From: Herbiconiux gentiana
Lineage (GTDB): Bacteria; Actinomycetota; Actinomycetes; Actinomycetales; Microbacteriaceae
Reading direction: 5' to 3'
NCBI RefSeq assembly: GCF_024978135.1
Contig: NZ_JANTEZ010000003.1
Span: 372,001-436,000, forward strand
DNA length: 64,000 nt
Part shown: piece after piece, positions 35,023 to 43,320 of the stretch
Position numbering within the stretch: position 1 is the stretch's first letter
Layout of the letters: the number at the start of each line of letters is the position of its first letter
Notes under the pieces: model-generated
The model's database searches: none
Told to the model about the DNA's origin: nothing
Seen by the model: only the letters and a program-made list of their open reading frames with translations
Program-made: the position numbers and the translations under genes

Positions 35023-36008
35023 CAACCGTGTCGGGGGCGAGCCTCTCGACCGCAGACATCTACACGGCTTCCAAGCCGGCGTTGGACGCAGCGCTTGTCG
35101 CGTACGAAACCGCAGTGAAGGCCATTGTCAAGCCGGTAGCCGGTGAGCACTACGTGAGTGGTCGGGTCAAGGCTAAGCGCAGCCTCATTCGCAAGCTTGC
35201 TAAGGATGGCAACGGAAGTCTGCGGAGCTGGGAGCAGATCACCGACAAGGTCGGCGTGCGAGTCATCTGCTCCACGAAACGCGACCGAAAGGCCGCAGCC
35301 GCAGCCCTAGAGCAGTACGGTTGGGCAGAGTGTAGGCGCGAGGATAAAAGAGCGAAGAAACAAGGACTGGCCTATACCGGGGTCCATGTAACTGTCCACG
35401 ACGGCACGCAGCTGGACTCGGAGCGCCTTCCCATACTTTGCGAGGTTCAGGTGCGAACCCGTGCCCAGGACGCGTGGTCAGTTGTCTCTCATAAGCTCAC
35501 GTATAAGGGCCTGATCGATCTCCCTAACAAGTTGCAGCGCGTTGTTTGGCGATTGACGGTCCTGACCGAGATCTTCGACGATGACATTCAACGGATGTTC
35601 AAGAAGAGGGAGTCCTTGCCTGCATACGAGGTGGCGCGAGCAATCGAGTACTTGGATGACAAGTACGAGACACTTCTTGGTGAGCCTGGCGGTGTCCCCG
35701 ATGACCTTGACATCATGAACATCCTTTGGAATGCCTATACAGCGGAAGAGCGCGCGCGGTTCAGCGAAATAATCGCTTCGTTCATAGATGAGTCGCCAGA
35801 CTTGTCGAAGCAAATCGCAAACCACCAGCCCGGCAAGCTGGGCTACGTAGATTCACGCGACTGGCTATTCACGCAGCCAGAAGTACTGGCGGTGCTGGAG
35901 CGCGGCACACGCAACGAGCACATGCTTGTCCATGCGGTATCAAACACAGACTTGGCCGATGTCGTCACGAAGACATGTGCGGCCTATGGGGTAGTCCTCC
36001 CTGGTTGA
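35019..36008 (+). CDS. RelA/SpoT-domain nucleotidyltransferase (small alarmone synthetase/toxSAS-like)
   Basis: 329 residues. The RelA/SpoT synthetase fold occupies about residues 25-200: VSGRVKAKRSLIRKL (nucleotide-binding loop), ITDKVGVRVIC (D-x-x-G-x-R), LAYTGVHVTVHDG (Y-x-x-x-H), and CEVQVRTRAQDAWSVVSHKLTYKG (the E-x-Q-x-R-T and H-x-L-x-Y-K motifs). All usual catalytic positions appear present. The C-terminal 130 residues are helical and specific. No hydrolase or ACT domain exists, so it is a standalone synthetase: it could make (p)ppGpp, (p)ppApp, or modify tRNA like some toxSAS. Coupling to an NdpA-like gene suggests a sensor-effector pair or toxin-antitoxin-like unit. Confidence 0.82.
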   Translation: MTTVSGASLSTADIYTASKPALDAALVAYETAVKAIVKPVAGEHYVSGRVKAKRSLIRKLAKDGNGSLRSWEQITDKVGVRVICSTKRDRKAAAAALEQYGWAECRREDKRAKKQGLAYTGVHVTVHDGTQLDSERLPILCEVQVRTRAQDAWSVVSHKLTYKGLIDLPNKLQRVVWRLTVLTEIFDDDIQRMFKKRESLPAYEVARAIEYLDDKYETLLGEPGGVPDDLDIMNILWNAYTAEERARFSEIIASFIDESPDLSKQIANHQPGKLGYVDSRDWLFTQPEVLAVLERGTRNEHMLVHAVSNTDLADVVTKTCAAYGVVLPG

Positions 36009-36039
36009 TTCTGGCGAGCCATCTAGCGAGTAGCGGATC

Positions 36040-36377
36040 CGCGGCTAAGCGCCAGGTAACGTTTGCGTGGCAAGGTCAAGGCCACTCAACGACCCTGCAG
36101 AGTATTCGCTGAGCTTAGTAGCTCGTTTGCATTGATCGCAGAAACTCACCGGGGGTGAGCCGTATCGACTCCACCCTGGAGCGGATCGGCAGACTTCGGC
36201 AAGCCAGCGCCATCCCCCATCGCGAGCCCGACTACGAAGTGACACTGAAGGGTTCTGTCCGCGTTCGCGTCGGTGGAGCCGCCCGAGGGTAGCCCCACCG
36301 ACGCCGGCGATTCTCCAGGCGTCACGCTCTGCGCTGGTGTGTGTGCTCGAACAAGTCGGGCGAGCCTGGGCGCCCTG
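36040..36377 (-). ncRNA. Candidate DRT3 template RNA downstream of drt3b
   Basis: 369 bp lie between the convergent RelA/SpoT gene and drt3b without a credible ORF. On the drt3 sense strand the RNA would contain CACACACAC (36345-36337) inside a closing stem CCAGGC/GCCTGG (36369-36364 with 36320-36315). A perfect 10-bp stem follows (36304-36295 with 36276-36267), then CTCACC/GGTGAG (36159-36154 with 36150-36145) and CTCCA/TGGAG near 36175. DRT3 systems are reported to need an ncRNA, and I recall an ACACAC template being copied into poly(GT). The exact 5' and 3' ends are unknown; 36040 is a guess. Confidence 0.6.
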
Positions 36378-38423
36378 TCAATATACCTCTAGCATTCGCT
36401 TCCGCTCGAGCGCCGCGTATAAGTCGAACGTCTCCCAGTCAACGTTCCATCGCCGGCTTCTCGCGACCATACGATCCACTGATGCCTCGGTCGTCACAGC
36501 GTAACGTGCGCTAATTGTCTTCCTGATAGATCGCGCGACAAACGGGCAGGTGAGCACGTTTAGATTCAGTAGCGCTAGTTCCCCATCGATCAACGGCCGC
36601 TCCTGCATCCGGATAATCCAAGCTTCGCAAGCAGCACGGAGTGAGGGGTAGGCGGTCGATCGCTTCATGTGCAGGAGAAGACTGACCAGGAGAAGCACGT
36701 TCATAGAAGATGGCTCGCGGAGCATTCCGTCGGACCTTGAGAACCCGCAGAGATCCGCCAACTCGTCTTCGCGAATCGCGTAACTCGCACCTAAATCCGA
36801 GACGCAATCGAGGAGTGTAGCGGTCACTGCGTCTGGGGCCATAGCTCCTCTGGACCGCCTCAGTTGCTGCATGAGCTCGTCGCGAACTCGCATCTCCACA
36901 CGCTCGCGCTCGTGAGCCGGGATTCCATCCGAGCGTGCGAACCGCAGAAGCGAACTACACACTCGAGCGACCTTCACTGCGGGACTCATACGCGGAGAGC
37001 CCGAGTAGACAAAGAAGACGAAGTCCAACAACGCGAGGAGGGCTGTGGTGAGCGTATTGTCGTGCCGTGCCCGTTGTTGGACGGTGAGTTCAACACCCTC
37101 AAGATCTTGTTTAGACCTGCGTAGGATCTTCTCGAATGCACGCTCGACGCGGGCCAGAGCATAATTCGCTAGCTCAAAGTGACTGACGCCAGTGTCCAAC
37201 AAGATTGCCTTGTACCCCACGATGAGTTCACCTGCATCGACATAGGGGCTGCTTACGACGCCGTCGTTGACTTCTCGATCGCGTCGCTTGGTCGCTTGCC
37301 GCAGAAGTTCGCGCACCCGCTTCTTTGCGATCGTCAGCGGCGAAAGCCAGGGAGTGAACTCGCCTTCTTCCTTCGCTGCATTCAAATGAAGCTTGTACTT
37401 GCGCAAGCTCCTCGCCAGCGCGTCAACGACGAAATGACGCCTGCTTTCATCTGCCAGGAATATGAAGTAGTCGTCCACGTAGCGAAGGACCTCGTAGTCT
37501 TCCCCGAACTTCATTCCGACACGATCGAGTTGATCTGCAAGTTCGAGATCCACTGCCTGAAGAATGACCTCTGCAAAGAGTCGTGACACTTCGGAACCGA
37601 TTGTGATGCCGCTTGTCTCGCTATGGTTGAGGCGCTGCATGAGCTTATCGAACGCGCCCCCAAATGTCCGATCGAGTTGCTTTCCCATCAAGTTAGCCTT
37701 CACGACATCGTGCCCGTGCGCCGCCCACGCGATCGAGTGGGTGTAGATACTGTCGAAACATTTCGCCACATCGACCTTGACTAGATACCCGAACCGGCGC
37801 TCACATGATCGGTATTCAGAAGAGTCATAGAACTTGTAGACGTTCGAATAGCGCTGGTACGTGAAGTAGGAGCGAAGCCACTCATATTCGTGGTCATCGT
37901 GTTCAATACTGTCGTGTGTTCGCCGCTGAAGTGCGAACAAAGAGTCACGCACAACGACGTAGGGCGCGACTCGGGCGGGCCGCCTCAAAGTGAAGCGGCT
38001 CTTCGACGTGTGGTAGAGGATGAGGTCCTCGAACCTCGCGTAGAAATCGACCACTTCCAGCTGCGCCATTGGGTGAGGTACTGTCAGGGTTCGGTAGTCG
38101 TTCTTTCGGTGACGGACGGTGTACTGAAAGGGAAAGGTTGCGATCGCTCCACCTTTCCGTGAAAGCGCTAGAGCCACAGAGCCTCCCGACGCGCTCCCCG
38201 CGGGGAACGAAGCCCGCCGTCCGAGTATCACTCCAAGAATCACCTCTGACGTATCGTCAAGTTGCTTCGCGTGAACTGTGTCCGCTCCGAGGCGCACGTC
38301 GGCGGCGCGGAGAAAGTCATAAAAGCCCCGATTGCTAAATGACGGCGGTAGTTCGTAGGGCAGAACATCGCTCAAGACCACTCGTGCGGGGTGCTTGCGC
38401 AGAGACCGTCGATGCTTAGGCAA
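36378..38423 (-). CDS. drt3b: Antiviral reverse transcriptase Drt3b (UG8 type)
   Basis: 681-residue reverse transcriptase of the unknown-group-8 class. RT motifs are RFGYLVKVDVAKCFDSIYTHS (motif A region), GITIGSEVSRLFAEVILQAVD (motif B) and VLRYVDDYFIFLAD (Y-x-D-D), followed by the thumb KLHLNAAKEEGEFTPW. A long helical C-terminal region (about 350-681) is typical of this family. The start is TTG 38423, overlapping the drt3a stop by 8 nt with an AAGGGG-rich site upstream; no ATG is near. With drt3a it forms the two-RT DRT type 3 anti-phage system, acting by DNA synthesis during infection. The structured region after its stop is the likely RNA partner. Confidence 0.88.
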   Translation of the reverse strand: MPKHRRSLRKHPARVVLSDVLPYELPPSFSNRGFYDFLRAADVRLGADTVHAKQLDDTSEVILGVILGRRASFPAGSASGGSVALALSRKGGAIATFPFQYTVRHRKNDYRTLTVPHPMAQLEVVDFYARFEDLILYHTSKSRFTLRRPARVAPYVVVRDSLFALQRRTHDSIEHDDHEYEWLRSYFTYQRYSNVYKFYDSSEYRSCERRFGYLVKVDVAKCFDSIYTHSIAWAAHGHDVVKANLMGKQLDRTFGGAFDKLMQRLNHSETSGITIGSEVSRLFAEVILQAVDLELADQLDRVGMKFGEDYEVLRYVDDYFIFLADESRRHFVVDALARSLRKYKLHLNAAKEEGEFTPWLSPLTIAKKRVRELLRQATKRRDREVNDGVVSSPYVDAGELIVGYKAILLDTGVSHFELANYALARVERAFEKILRRSKQDLEGVELTVQQRARHDNTLTTALLALLDFVFFVYSGSPRMSPAVKVARVCSSLLRFARSDGIPAHERERVEMRVRDELMQQLRRSRGAMAPDAVTATLLDCVSDLGASYAIREDELADLCGFSRSDGMLREPSSMNVLLLVSLLLHMKRSTAYPSLRAACEAWIIRMQERPLIDGELALLNLNVLTCPFVARSIRKTISARYAVTTEASVDRMVARSRRWNVDWETFDLYAALERKRMLEVY

Positions 38424-39759
38424 GCCACGCCCCTTTCAGTCGTTTCATGCGAGGCATGGACCAACGATGGACAGTTCGCCGCCTGAACCCTTTCTCGAAC
38501 GACAGCGCCTCGATTTTCTTGTCAAGTCCTGGAGGTAATGCGGACTGCGAGGCTCGCTGGCGAAGGTAGCTATCCAACCCAGCCAGAGACTGCACATCAG
38601 TTAGGTGTGGGTTAGAGAAATAGATCCCGACCAGCGCATTGCGCTTGTTGTACGAAAGGCGAGTGTTCGCCGTCAAAAAGCGGAGTCGGTCGAGAAGCAA
38701 GCTCCGCCTGCCGTGGTTGGCTGAGTCTGCGCGATCCCATGCAGAAAAAGTCCTGTCGATACGGTCGCGAATCGTTTTATAGCGAGCATCCGTCAACCTC
38801 ACCAACAGGCCAGCACCGCCTCGATACTCGATCTCATATCCCAGGAACTCGATCTTCTGGGTTGAGTTCTTTTCGAGCTCTGGAGACAGAGTTTTACCTG
38901 AGTTGAGCGAAAGGTCGATTCTCTGAAGCTCCGCTTCGATTTCCGCAACTACCGAACTCGGTGCGACCGCGCTCACAGCTTCCTCGCCACGCACGAGTAC
39001 GATGTCATCGACATAGCGCGCGAAGTACAGTGTCCCCTGGGAGTCGCGCAAGGCGCGATCGGTCTGAGCGATATACAGCTCGGCTAGTTTGGCGCTAAGT
39101 CCCACCCCTGCGGGCAGACCTTTCGGCTTCCCAGTGAGCACTTCCATTTCGGTGAGCAACCCGTCGATTAGGCGTCGGCACGATGGACTAAGCCCTGTTA
39201 TGTCCAGGTGGGATCGAAGCCGACGGTGATCAATGCTCTCGTAGAATTCCTTCACGTCCACTCGGACGACGATTTTGGGAACGTCATTGTCGATCGTACG
39301 TATGAGCCCCGCGACGATCGATTGGCGCCCTCGCGGGCGGGTTGGCAAGTATGAAGTGACGATGCTCTGAAGGTGCTTATCAGCGAAAAACGCCTCCGGC
39401 GTCTTAGCGATCGAGTATGTCTGACGTTTGCTCCCGACAACGTGCCCTGGCGCCAAACCCCAGGCAAACGCGTCAGACTCGACGCTTCCGACGAGCGCTT
39501 CGCTGGTGGCAGCCAGAGACGCATCGAGCAATTCCTCGGCGTCCTGGCGGGCCGCACGAGCAACCGCATCTGGAGCCGACTCCGGAGGACCAATGTATGC
39601 AACCGACCCATTTCTCGCCGAACGAGCGAGATGAAGAGCGTCGCGGGCCAGTTCGTAGGCGCGACGCACCTCGGGATAGAGCTGAAGCCGATCACGCCCT
39701 CGCCGCGCTTCCAAGTCCCAAATCTTGCGCAAGTTCTTTGGTGAAAAACTTTGATCCAT
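38416..39759 (-). CDS. drt3a: Antiviral reverse transcriptase Drt3a (UG3 type)
   Basis: 447-residue reverse transcriptase. KIVVRVDVKEFYESIDHRRL (motif A), KPKGLPAGVGLSAKLAELYI (motif B) and LYFARYVDDIVLVRG (Y-x-D-D) are intact, with LSLNSGKTLSP and IEFLGYEIEYRGG as the thumb-side motifs. The N-terminal 140 residues are helical and lack a nuclease or maturase domain. The ATG at 39759 is preferred over 39783 because GGAGGG lies about 6 nt upstream. It overlaps drt3b by 8 nt, indicating stoichiometric expression. The UG3+UG8 pairing defines DRT type 3. Confidence 0.88.
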   Translation of the reverse strand: MDQSFSPKNLRKIWDLEARRGRDRLQLYPEVRRAYELARDALHLARSARNGSVAYIGPPESAPDAVARAARQDAEELLDASLAATSEALVGSVESDAFAWGLAPGHVVGSKRQTYSIAKTPEAFFADKHLQSIVTSYLPTRPRGRQSIVAGLIRTIDNDVPKIVVRVDVKEFYESIDHRRLRSHLDITGLSPSCRRLIDGLLTEMEVLTGKPKGLPAGVGLSAKLAELYIAQTDRALRDSQGTLYFARYVDDIVLVRGEEAVSAVAPSSVVAEIEAELQRIDLSLNSGKTLSPELEKNSTQKIEFLGYEIEYRGGAGLLVRLTDARYKTIRDRIDRTFSAWDRADSANHGRRSLLLDRLRFLTANTRLSYNKRNALVGIYFSNPHLTDVQSLAGLDSYLRQRASQSALPPGLDKKIEALSFEKGFRRRTVHRWSMPRMKRLKGAWLA

Positions 39760-40220
39760 CCCCGGCCCTCCCTCCGCGAGCATATCGACTGACGCCGCCT
39801 CAGGCGTGGCGTCAAACTTTGACTGGGTCTCTCACCGACTCGTCTCTGAGACGATCATCGCCTCAGCTGGGCGCCCGAGATAGCGAGTCAGTCACCCGCT
39901 CTATGCACTTCGCAAGTTCGCAGATGCGAATAAGTCGTCAGAACACCAGCAACTGAAATCTCCTGTCGACGACGGGATGATTTCCAGTGACCGTCGCAAC
40001 GGCCTCAGATTCGAGCGCTGCCGACAGCTTGTCAAACCTGTCCTCATCTCGCCTCGTCAGTTGCCTCTTGTAGATCCCCCCTACGTCTCGAGACAACCCA
40101 AGGCTCGCTCCGCCGCCTCTTCTCCGTCCTCGTTCTCCGGTTAGATCCTTCGCCCTGCTCCTAGTGTTCTCCTCGTTGCTTCTACAGTTCTTCTTGTTCC
40201 TCTTCTCAACTTCTTGTTGC
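39760..40220. other. Non-coding leader of drt3a with a strongly purine-biased strand
   Basis: About 460 bp without a gene. From about 40100 to 40230 the plus strand is pyrimidine-rich (the drt3a sense strand is purine-rich), with 20-bp-spaced imperfect direct repeats TTCTTGTTCCTCTTCTC (40191) and TTCTTGTTGCTCTTCTC (40211). The strand bias points to a transcribed leader RNA or a protein-binding tract. No promoter could be assigned with confidence. Confidence 0.5.
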
Positions 40221-40486
40221 TCTTCTCGTCTGCGCCACTGCCACCCCTTTACTTCTCAACCTCCGTCAGACAGCAACGATGTTTGGGGGAGGTTGGGAAG
40301 CGCGCCCTACGCGGGGGTGGCAGTGGCGCAGGCGAGAAGAGGGACAAACTATTCCACTACCTATTCCCGCTCGAGGAATAGGTAGTGGAATACCCCACGT
40401 GCATGGAGCCGAACGCGCAAACTCGATCCGATGTCGCGCACGCAAACTACGTTTGAGGCTCTGCAGGGGGCGAGAAACATGCCCCC
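40221..40486 (+). ncRNA. Cluster of very long hairpins, possible structured RNA
   Basis: The arms 40221-40247 and 40314-40340 pair at all 27 positions if one G-U is allowed. Inside them 40252-40264 and 40288-40300 pair at 13 positions, again with one G-U. Both wobble pairs are G-U only in a plus-strand RNA. A perfect 17-bp stem with a 7-nt loop follows (40351-40367 with 40375-40391), then CAAAC/GTTTG (40443-40455) and GGGGGC/GCCCCC (40466-40486). No ORF spans it. It could be an ncRNA, a recombination or transfer site, or a MITE-like insert. Confidence 0.5.
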
Positions 40487-40606
40487 TACGGGCGCCACTC
40501 CGATGTCTCCCGTCCATTACAGAATTGATCGAACGGATGAGCATCGAACCACGACGGCAAGAGAGCTTGGCGACATGGATAGCGGAGAAGGTTGAGGTGG
40601 TCAGAG

Positions 40607-41755
40607 ATGGCAGGCAGCGTGACCCCGTACAGCACCTCGCAAGGCAAGCGATACCGCGTGCGGTACCGAAAGCCGGATCACACCCAGACGGACAAGCGGG
40701 GATTCAAGACCAAACGCGAGGCCGAGCTGTTCCTCGCCTCGGTGACCGTGTCTAAGGCGGCCGGTGACTACATTGATCCGGCTCTGGCTCGCGTCTCGGT
40801 CGGCGACCTCGCTCCTCTGTGGCTGCGCTCGAAGTTGGTGCTCAAGCCCTCATCGTCAAAACCGCTGGAGGGCGCATGGGGCGTGCACGTTGCAGAGAGA
40901 TGGGGCGACCGCGAAATCTCGACCATCGTTCCCTCAGAGGTGCAGGTATGGGTGAGCGAACTGGCGGGTCGCCGATCGCCCTCTGTGGTGATCCGGGCGC
41001 ACGGTGTGCTCGCGGGCATCCTCGACATGGCCGTCACCGACCGTCGCCTTCCTCGGAACCCGGCGCGCGGGGTGAAGCTGCCCCGCAAGACCGGGAAGCT
41101 GAATCGCGTCTACCTCAGCCACGACCAGGTGCACACTCTCGCCGGCCTGTCCGCGCATCCGACGCTCGTGCTCTGCCTCGCCTACACGGGCATCCGGTGG
41201 GGAGAGGCTACCGCGCTGCGCGTGCGGCACATCAACTTCCTCCGGCGCCGACTGAACGTCGAAGAGAACGCTGTGAAGGTTGGCGCCATCATCCACCTCG
41301 GCACGACCAAGGGGCATGAGCGCCGATCCGTGCCGTACCCCGAGCTGCTCAGCGCGGGCCTCGCCGAACAGTGCGCCGACAAGGGCCCCACGCAGCTCGT
41401 GTTCGGCGGCGGCACCTTCCACATGAAGTCACCGGACTCCGTCGACGGATGGTTCGTGAACACCGTCCGCCGAGCGCAGCAGGCCAACCCCGACTTCCCT
41501 TTCCTCACCCCGCACGACCTTCGGCACACGGCCGCGTCACTCGCGATCAGCAGCGGCGCAAACGTGAAAGCGGTGCAGCGGATGCTCGGTCATGCCTCGG
41601 CCGCAATGACCCTCGACACCTACGGCGACCTCTTCGACGACGACCTCGAGATGGTGGCCGCCAAGATGCAGGAGGCAGCACGTGAGGCGAGTATCGGCAA
41701 GAGCTGGGCGATCAATCTGGCGCAACAAATGTCATCGGGGTCAAAGTGCTCTTGA
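40607..41755 (+). CDS. int: Tyrosine integrase of the tRNA-Arg island
   Basis: 382-residue phage-type tyrosine recombinase. An N-terminal arm-binding domain (SQGKRYRVRYRKPDHTQTDK, then FKTKREAELFLASV) and a SAM-like core-binding domain precede the catalytic domain with Arg in YTGIRWGEATALR, a Lys-containing TTKGHERRSVPYP, HDLRHTAASLAI (H-x-x-R), MLGHASAAMTLDTYGDLF (His/Trp-like position and the Tyr nucleophile). All catalytic residues are present. The ATG at 40607 has GAGGTGG 6 nt upstream. It should integrate and, with an excisionase, excise the island at tRNA-Arg. No excisionase gene was recognised. Confidence 0.92.
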   Translation: MAGSVTPYSTSQGKRYRVRYRKPDHTQTDKRGFKTKREAELFLASVTVSKAAGDYIDPALARVSVGDLAPLWLRSKLVLKPSSSKPLEGAWGVHVAERWGDREISTIVPSEVQVWVSELAGRRSPSVVIRAHGVLAGILDMAVTDRRLPRNPARGVKLPRKTGKLNRVYLSHDQVHTLAGLSAHPTLVLCLAYTGIRWGEATALRVRHINFLRRRLNVEENAVKVGAIIHLGTTKGHERRSVPYPELLSAGLAEQCADKGPTQLVFGGGTFHMKSPDSVDGWFVNTVRRAQQANPDFPFLTPHDLRHTAASLAISSGANVKAVQRMLGHASAAMTLDTYGDLFDDDLEMVAAKMQEAAREASIGKSWAINLAQQMSSGSKCS

Positions 41756-42357
41756 TTGTTGCCGCGAGATGCCGGTTCGCGTTCTCAGCAGATGCTTAAG
41801 GCGCAGGCGGCTCGGGATCGTACGATCCAAATTCACCTTCAGCGACGACGCATCTTGGCGCCAGGCACATAGGGGCGGGCGCGACGTGAGGCAGCTACCT
41901 TGGTTACGCACTCGTCCCGGGCAAGGACGATAGGAAAGATAGAACTAGGAGCGATGCATGGAGCTGGCAATTCGGCGAGTACTGCTTCGGCTGGCCACCG
42001 ACATGACATCACTTCGCGGCGCGGGCGTCTCGGCAAACGCACGAAGTAACGGCCCGGTCGCGCCGAACTCCTTCGTCGGGCTCATCCGTCTTAGCGCGGC
42101 GTAACGGCAGCTTTTGCCGAAGGTGCTGTCACCAGGCTATGATGACGGGAGAGAAATCGAAGCCTTAGATGTCCGTGGGACCTCCAAGGCCGCAGAGTTG
42201 GTTGCACGAAGCACGCTCCCCATGATGTCAACAAGCTGGGGAGTATGGCCTAGACCGTTGGGTGCCCGCAAGGGATGGCGACCTGCAAGAGTTGGCGTTT
42301 TTCGCGTAGTTCGGCAACAGTGTCGAACGCAATTATATGCGCGAGGAGCATCTAGAT
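41756..42357. other. 600-bp gap after the integrase
   Basis: No credible gene was found. A 14-bp perfect palindrome GGATCGTACGATCC lies at 41815-41828. An 83-codon frame at 42114-42365 lacks a ribosome site and overlaps the next gene start. Immediately before the OST-HTH ATG there is GAGGAG (42342-42347). Confidence 0.4.
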
Positions 42358-43320
42358 ATGTTTGACAACTTGGAAAAGAACGCCGATAGCGGTTCGTCCA
42401 CGACGAGCGCTCGTCCCACTTGGACCGGCAGTTCTGACAAGGTTGGGACCGATGCTTCCGCGGCACCGATTTCGGGCCCTGCTGAGGGGATAACCTCTCC
42501 CCAGCAGGGCCATTCTCGTCCCTCAGACGATCTCCTCTTGCAGGCGGTCCGCACGCTCCTCGCGCGGAACTCACGACCATTCGCCGCCGGCGTATACGGG
42601 CTCATGCGGCAGATCGAGCCGACCTTCACCTTCGATAGCGTCGGCTTCTCGTCGTTTCGCGCGTACCTAAGCGATGCGGCGGATCGGGGCGTAGTGACCT
42701 TCAGCCCCGCGCCGCGGGGAAGCGACGTCGTAATCGCGGAGACGTCAGGCTCCGGAACGGACAAAAGACCCGCCCTCGTGACCGCGACCACGCTACGCAA
42801 AGATTTGTGGGATGCGTTCGTCGACTGGAGTAACGAGTCCAACTACGTGTTCCGGCCGATGACGAACGAAGTCGCCGCGCTCAAGCCCGGCGAGAGCGCT
42901 GGCGACGGAGCTGTCCATATTCCATCCGCTAGCCGTGATGATCAGCTCGTATGGATGCGGGAGCTTGCTGCCTCGGAAACAAACGCGGCTGTGAAGGACG
43001 AACTCGAGGCCGCCCTACGCGAAGATCAACCTACGCGGGCCTTCGCCAAAGTACTTCGCGAGCGAACGTCCGTCGGCCGTGCATGGAAGCGCCACCTGCG
43101 CCGAATGATCCTGAACCGAGCGTCGCAGTGGGCCGAGGAGAATGGTTTGCCGCAAAGCGTTCTCCAGCCCGCCACAATCCACGAGCCGCCGTCCCGGAAC
43201 CAGACCGCTACCAACGAGGATTCGGCCGCGCGTGACCGCGTCCTCGCCATCCTCGCCGACTTGCCACTAAGCGAGCTCCTGAAGCTGAGGATCCCGCTTG
43301 AGTACGCGCTCCGAAGGTGA
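42358..43320 (+). CDS. OST-HTH/LOTUS-domain protein
   Basis: 320 residues. After a Ser/Thr/Gly-rich N-terminal linker, residues about 55-130 match the OST-HTH (LOTUS) winged-helix RNA-binding domain: LLLQAVRTLLARNSRPFAAG, MRQIEPTFTFDSVGFSSFRA, and the strand VVTFSPAPRGSDVVI. The rest (about 135-320) is helical, with no recognised catalytic motif. LOTUS domains bind RNA, in bacteria usually fused to NYN nucleases. The ATG at 42358 is selected by GAGGAG about 10 nt upstream. The stop overlaps the start of the next gene (GTGA), so the two products are made together. Confidence 0.7.
   Translation: MFDNLEKNADSGSSTTSARPTWTGSSDKVGTDASAAPISGPAEGITSPQQGHSRPSDDLLLQAVRTLLARNSRPFAAGVYGLMRQIEPTFTFDSVGFSSFRAYLSDAADRGVVTFSPAPRGSDVVIAETSGSGTDKRPALVTATTLRKDLWDAFVDWSNESNYVFRPMTNEVAALKPGESAGDGAVHIPSASRDDQLVWMRELAASETNAAVKDELEAALREDQPTRAFAKVLRERTSVGRAWKRHLRRMILNRASQWAEENGLPQSVLQPATIHEPPSRNQTATNEDSAARDRVLAILADLPLSELLKLRIPLEYALRR

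Noticed and set aside
36378-39759. A group II intron or diversity-generating retroelement
   Set aside because: Neither RT has maturase or HNH domains, no ribozyme domains were seen, and no template/variable repeat pair or target gene is present. Two coupled RTs fit DRT3.
40221-40486. A retron msr-msd
   Set aside because: The G-U evidence favours the strand opposite to the RT genes, the RTs are UG3/UG8 rather than retron type, and no msr-like inverted repeat pair flanks the hairpins.
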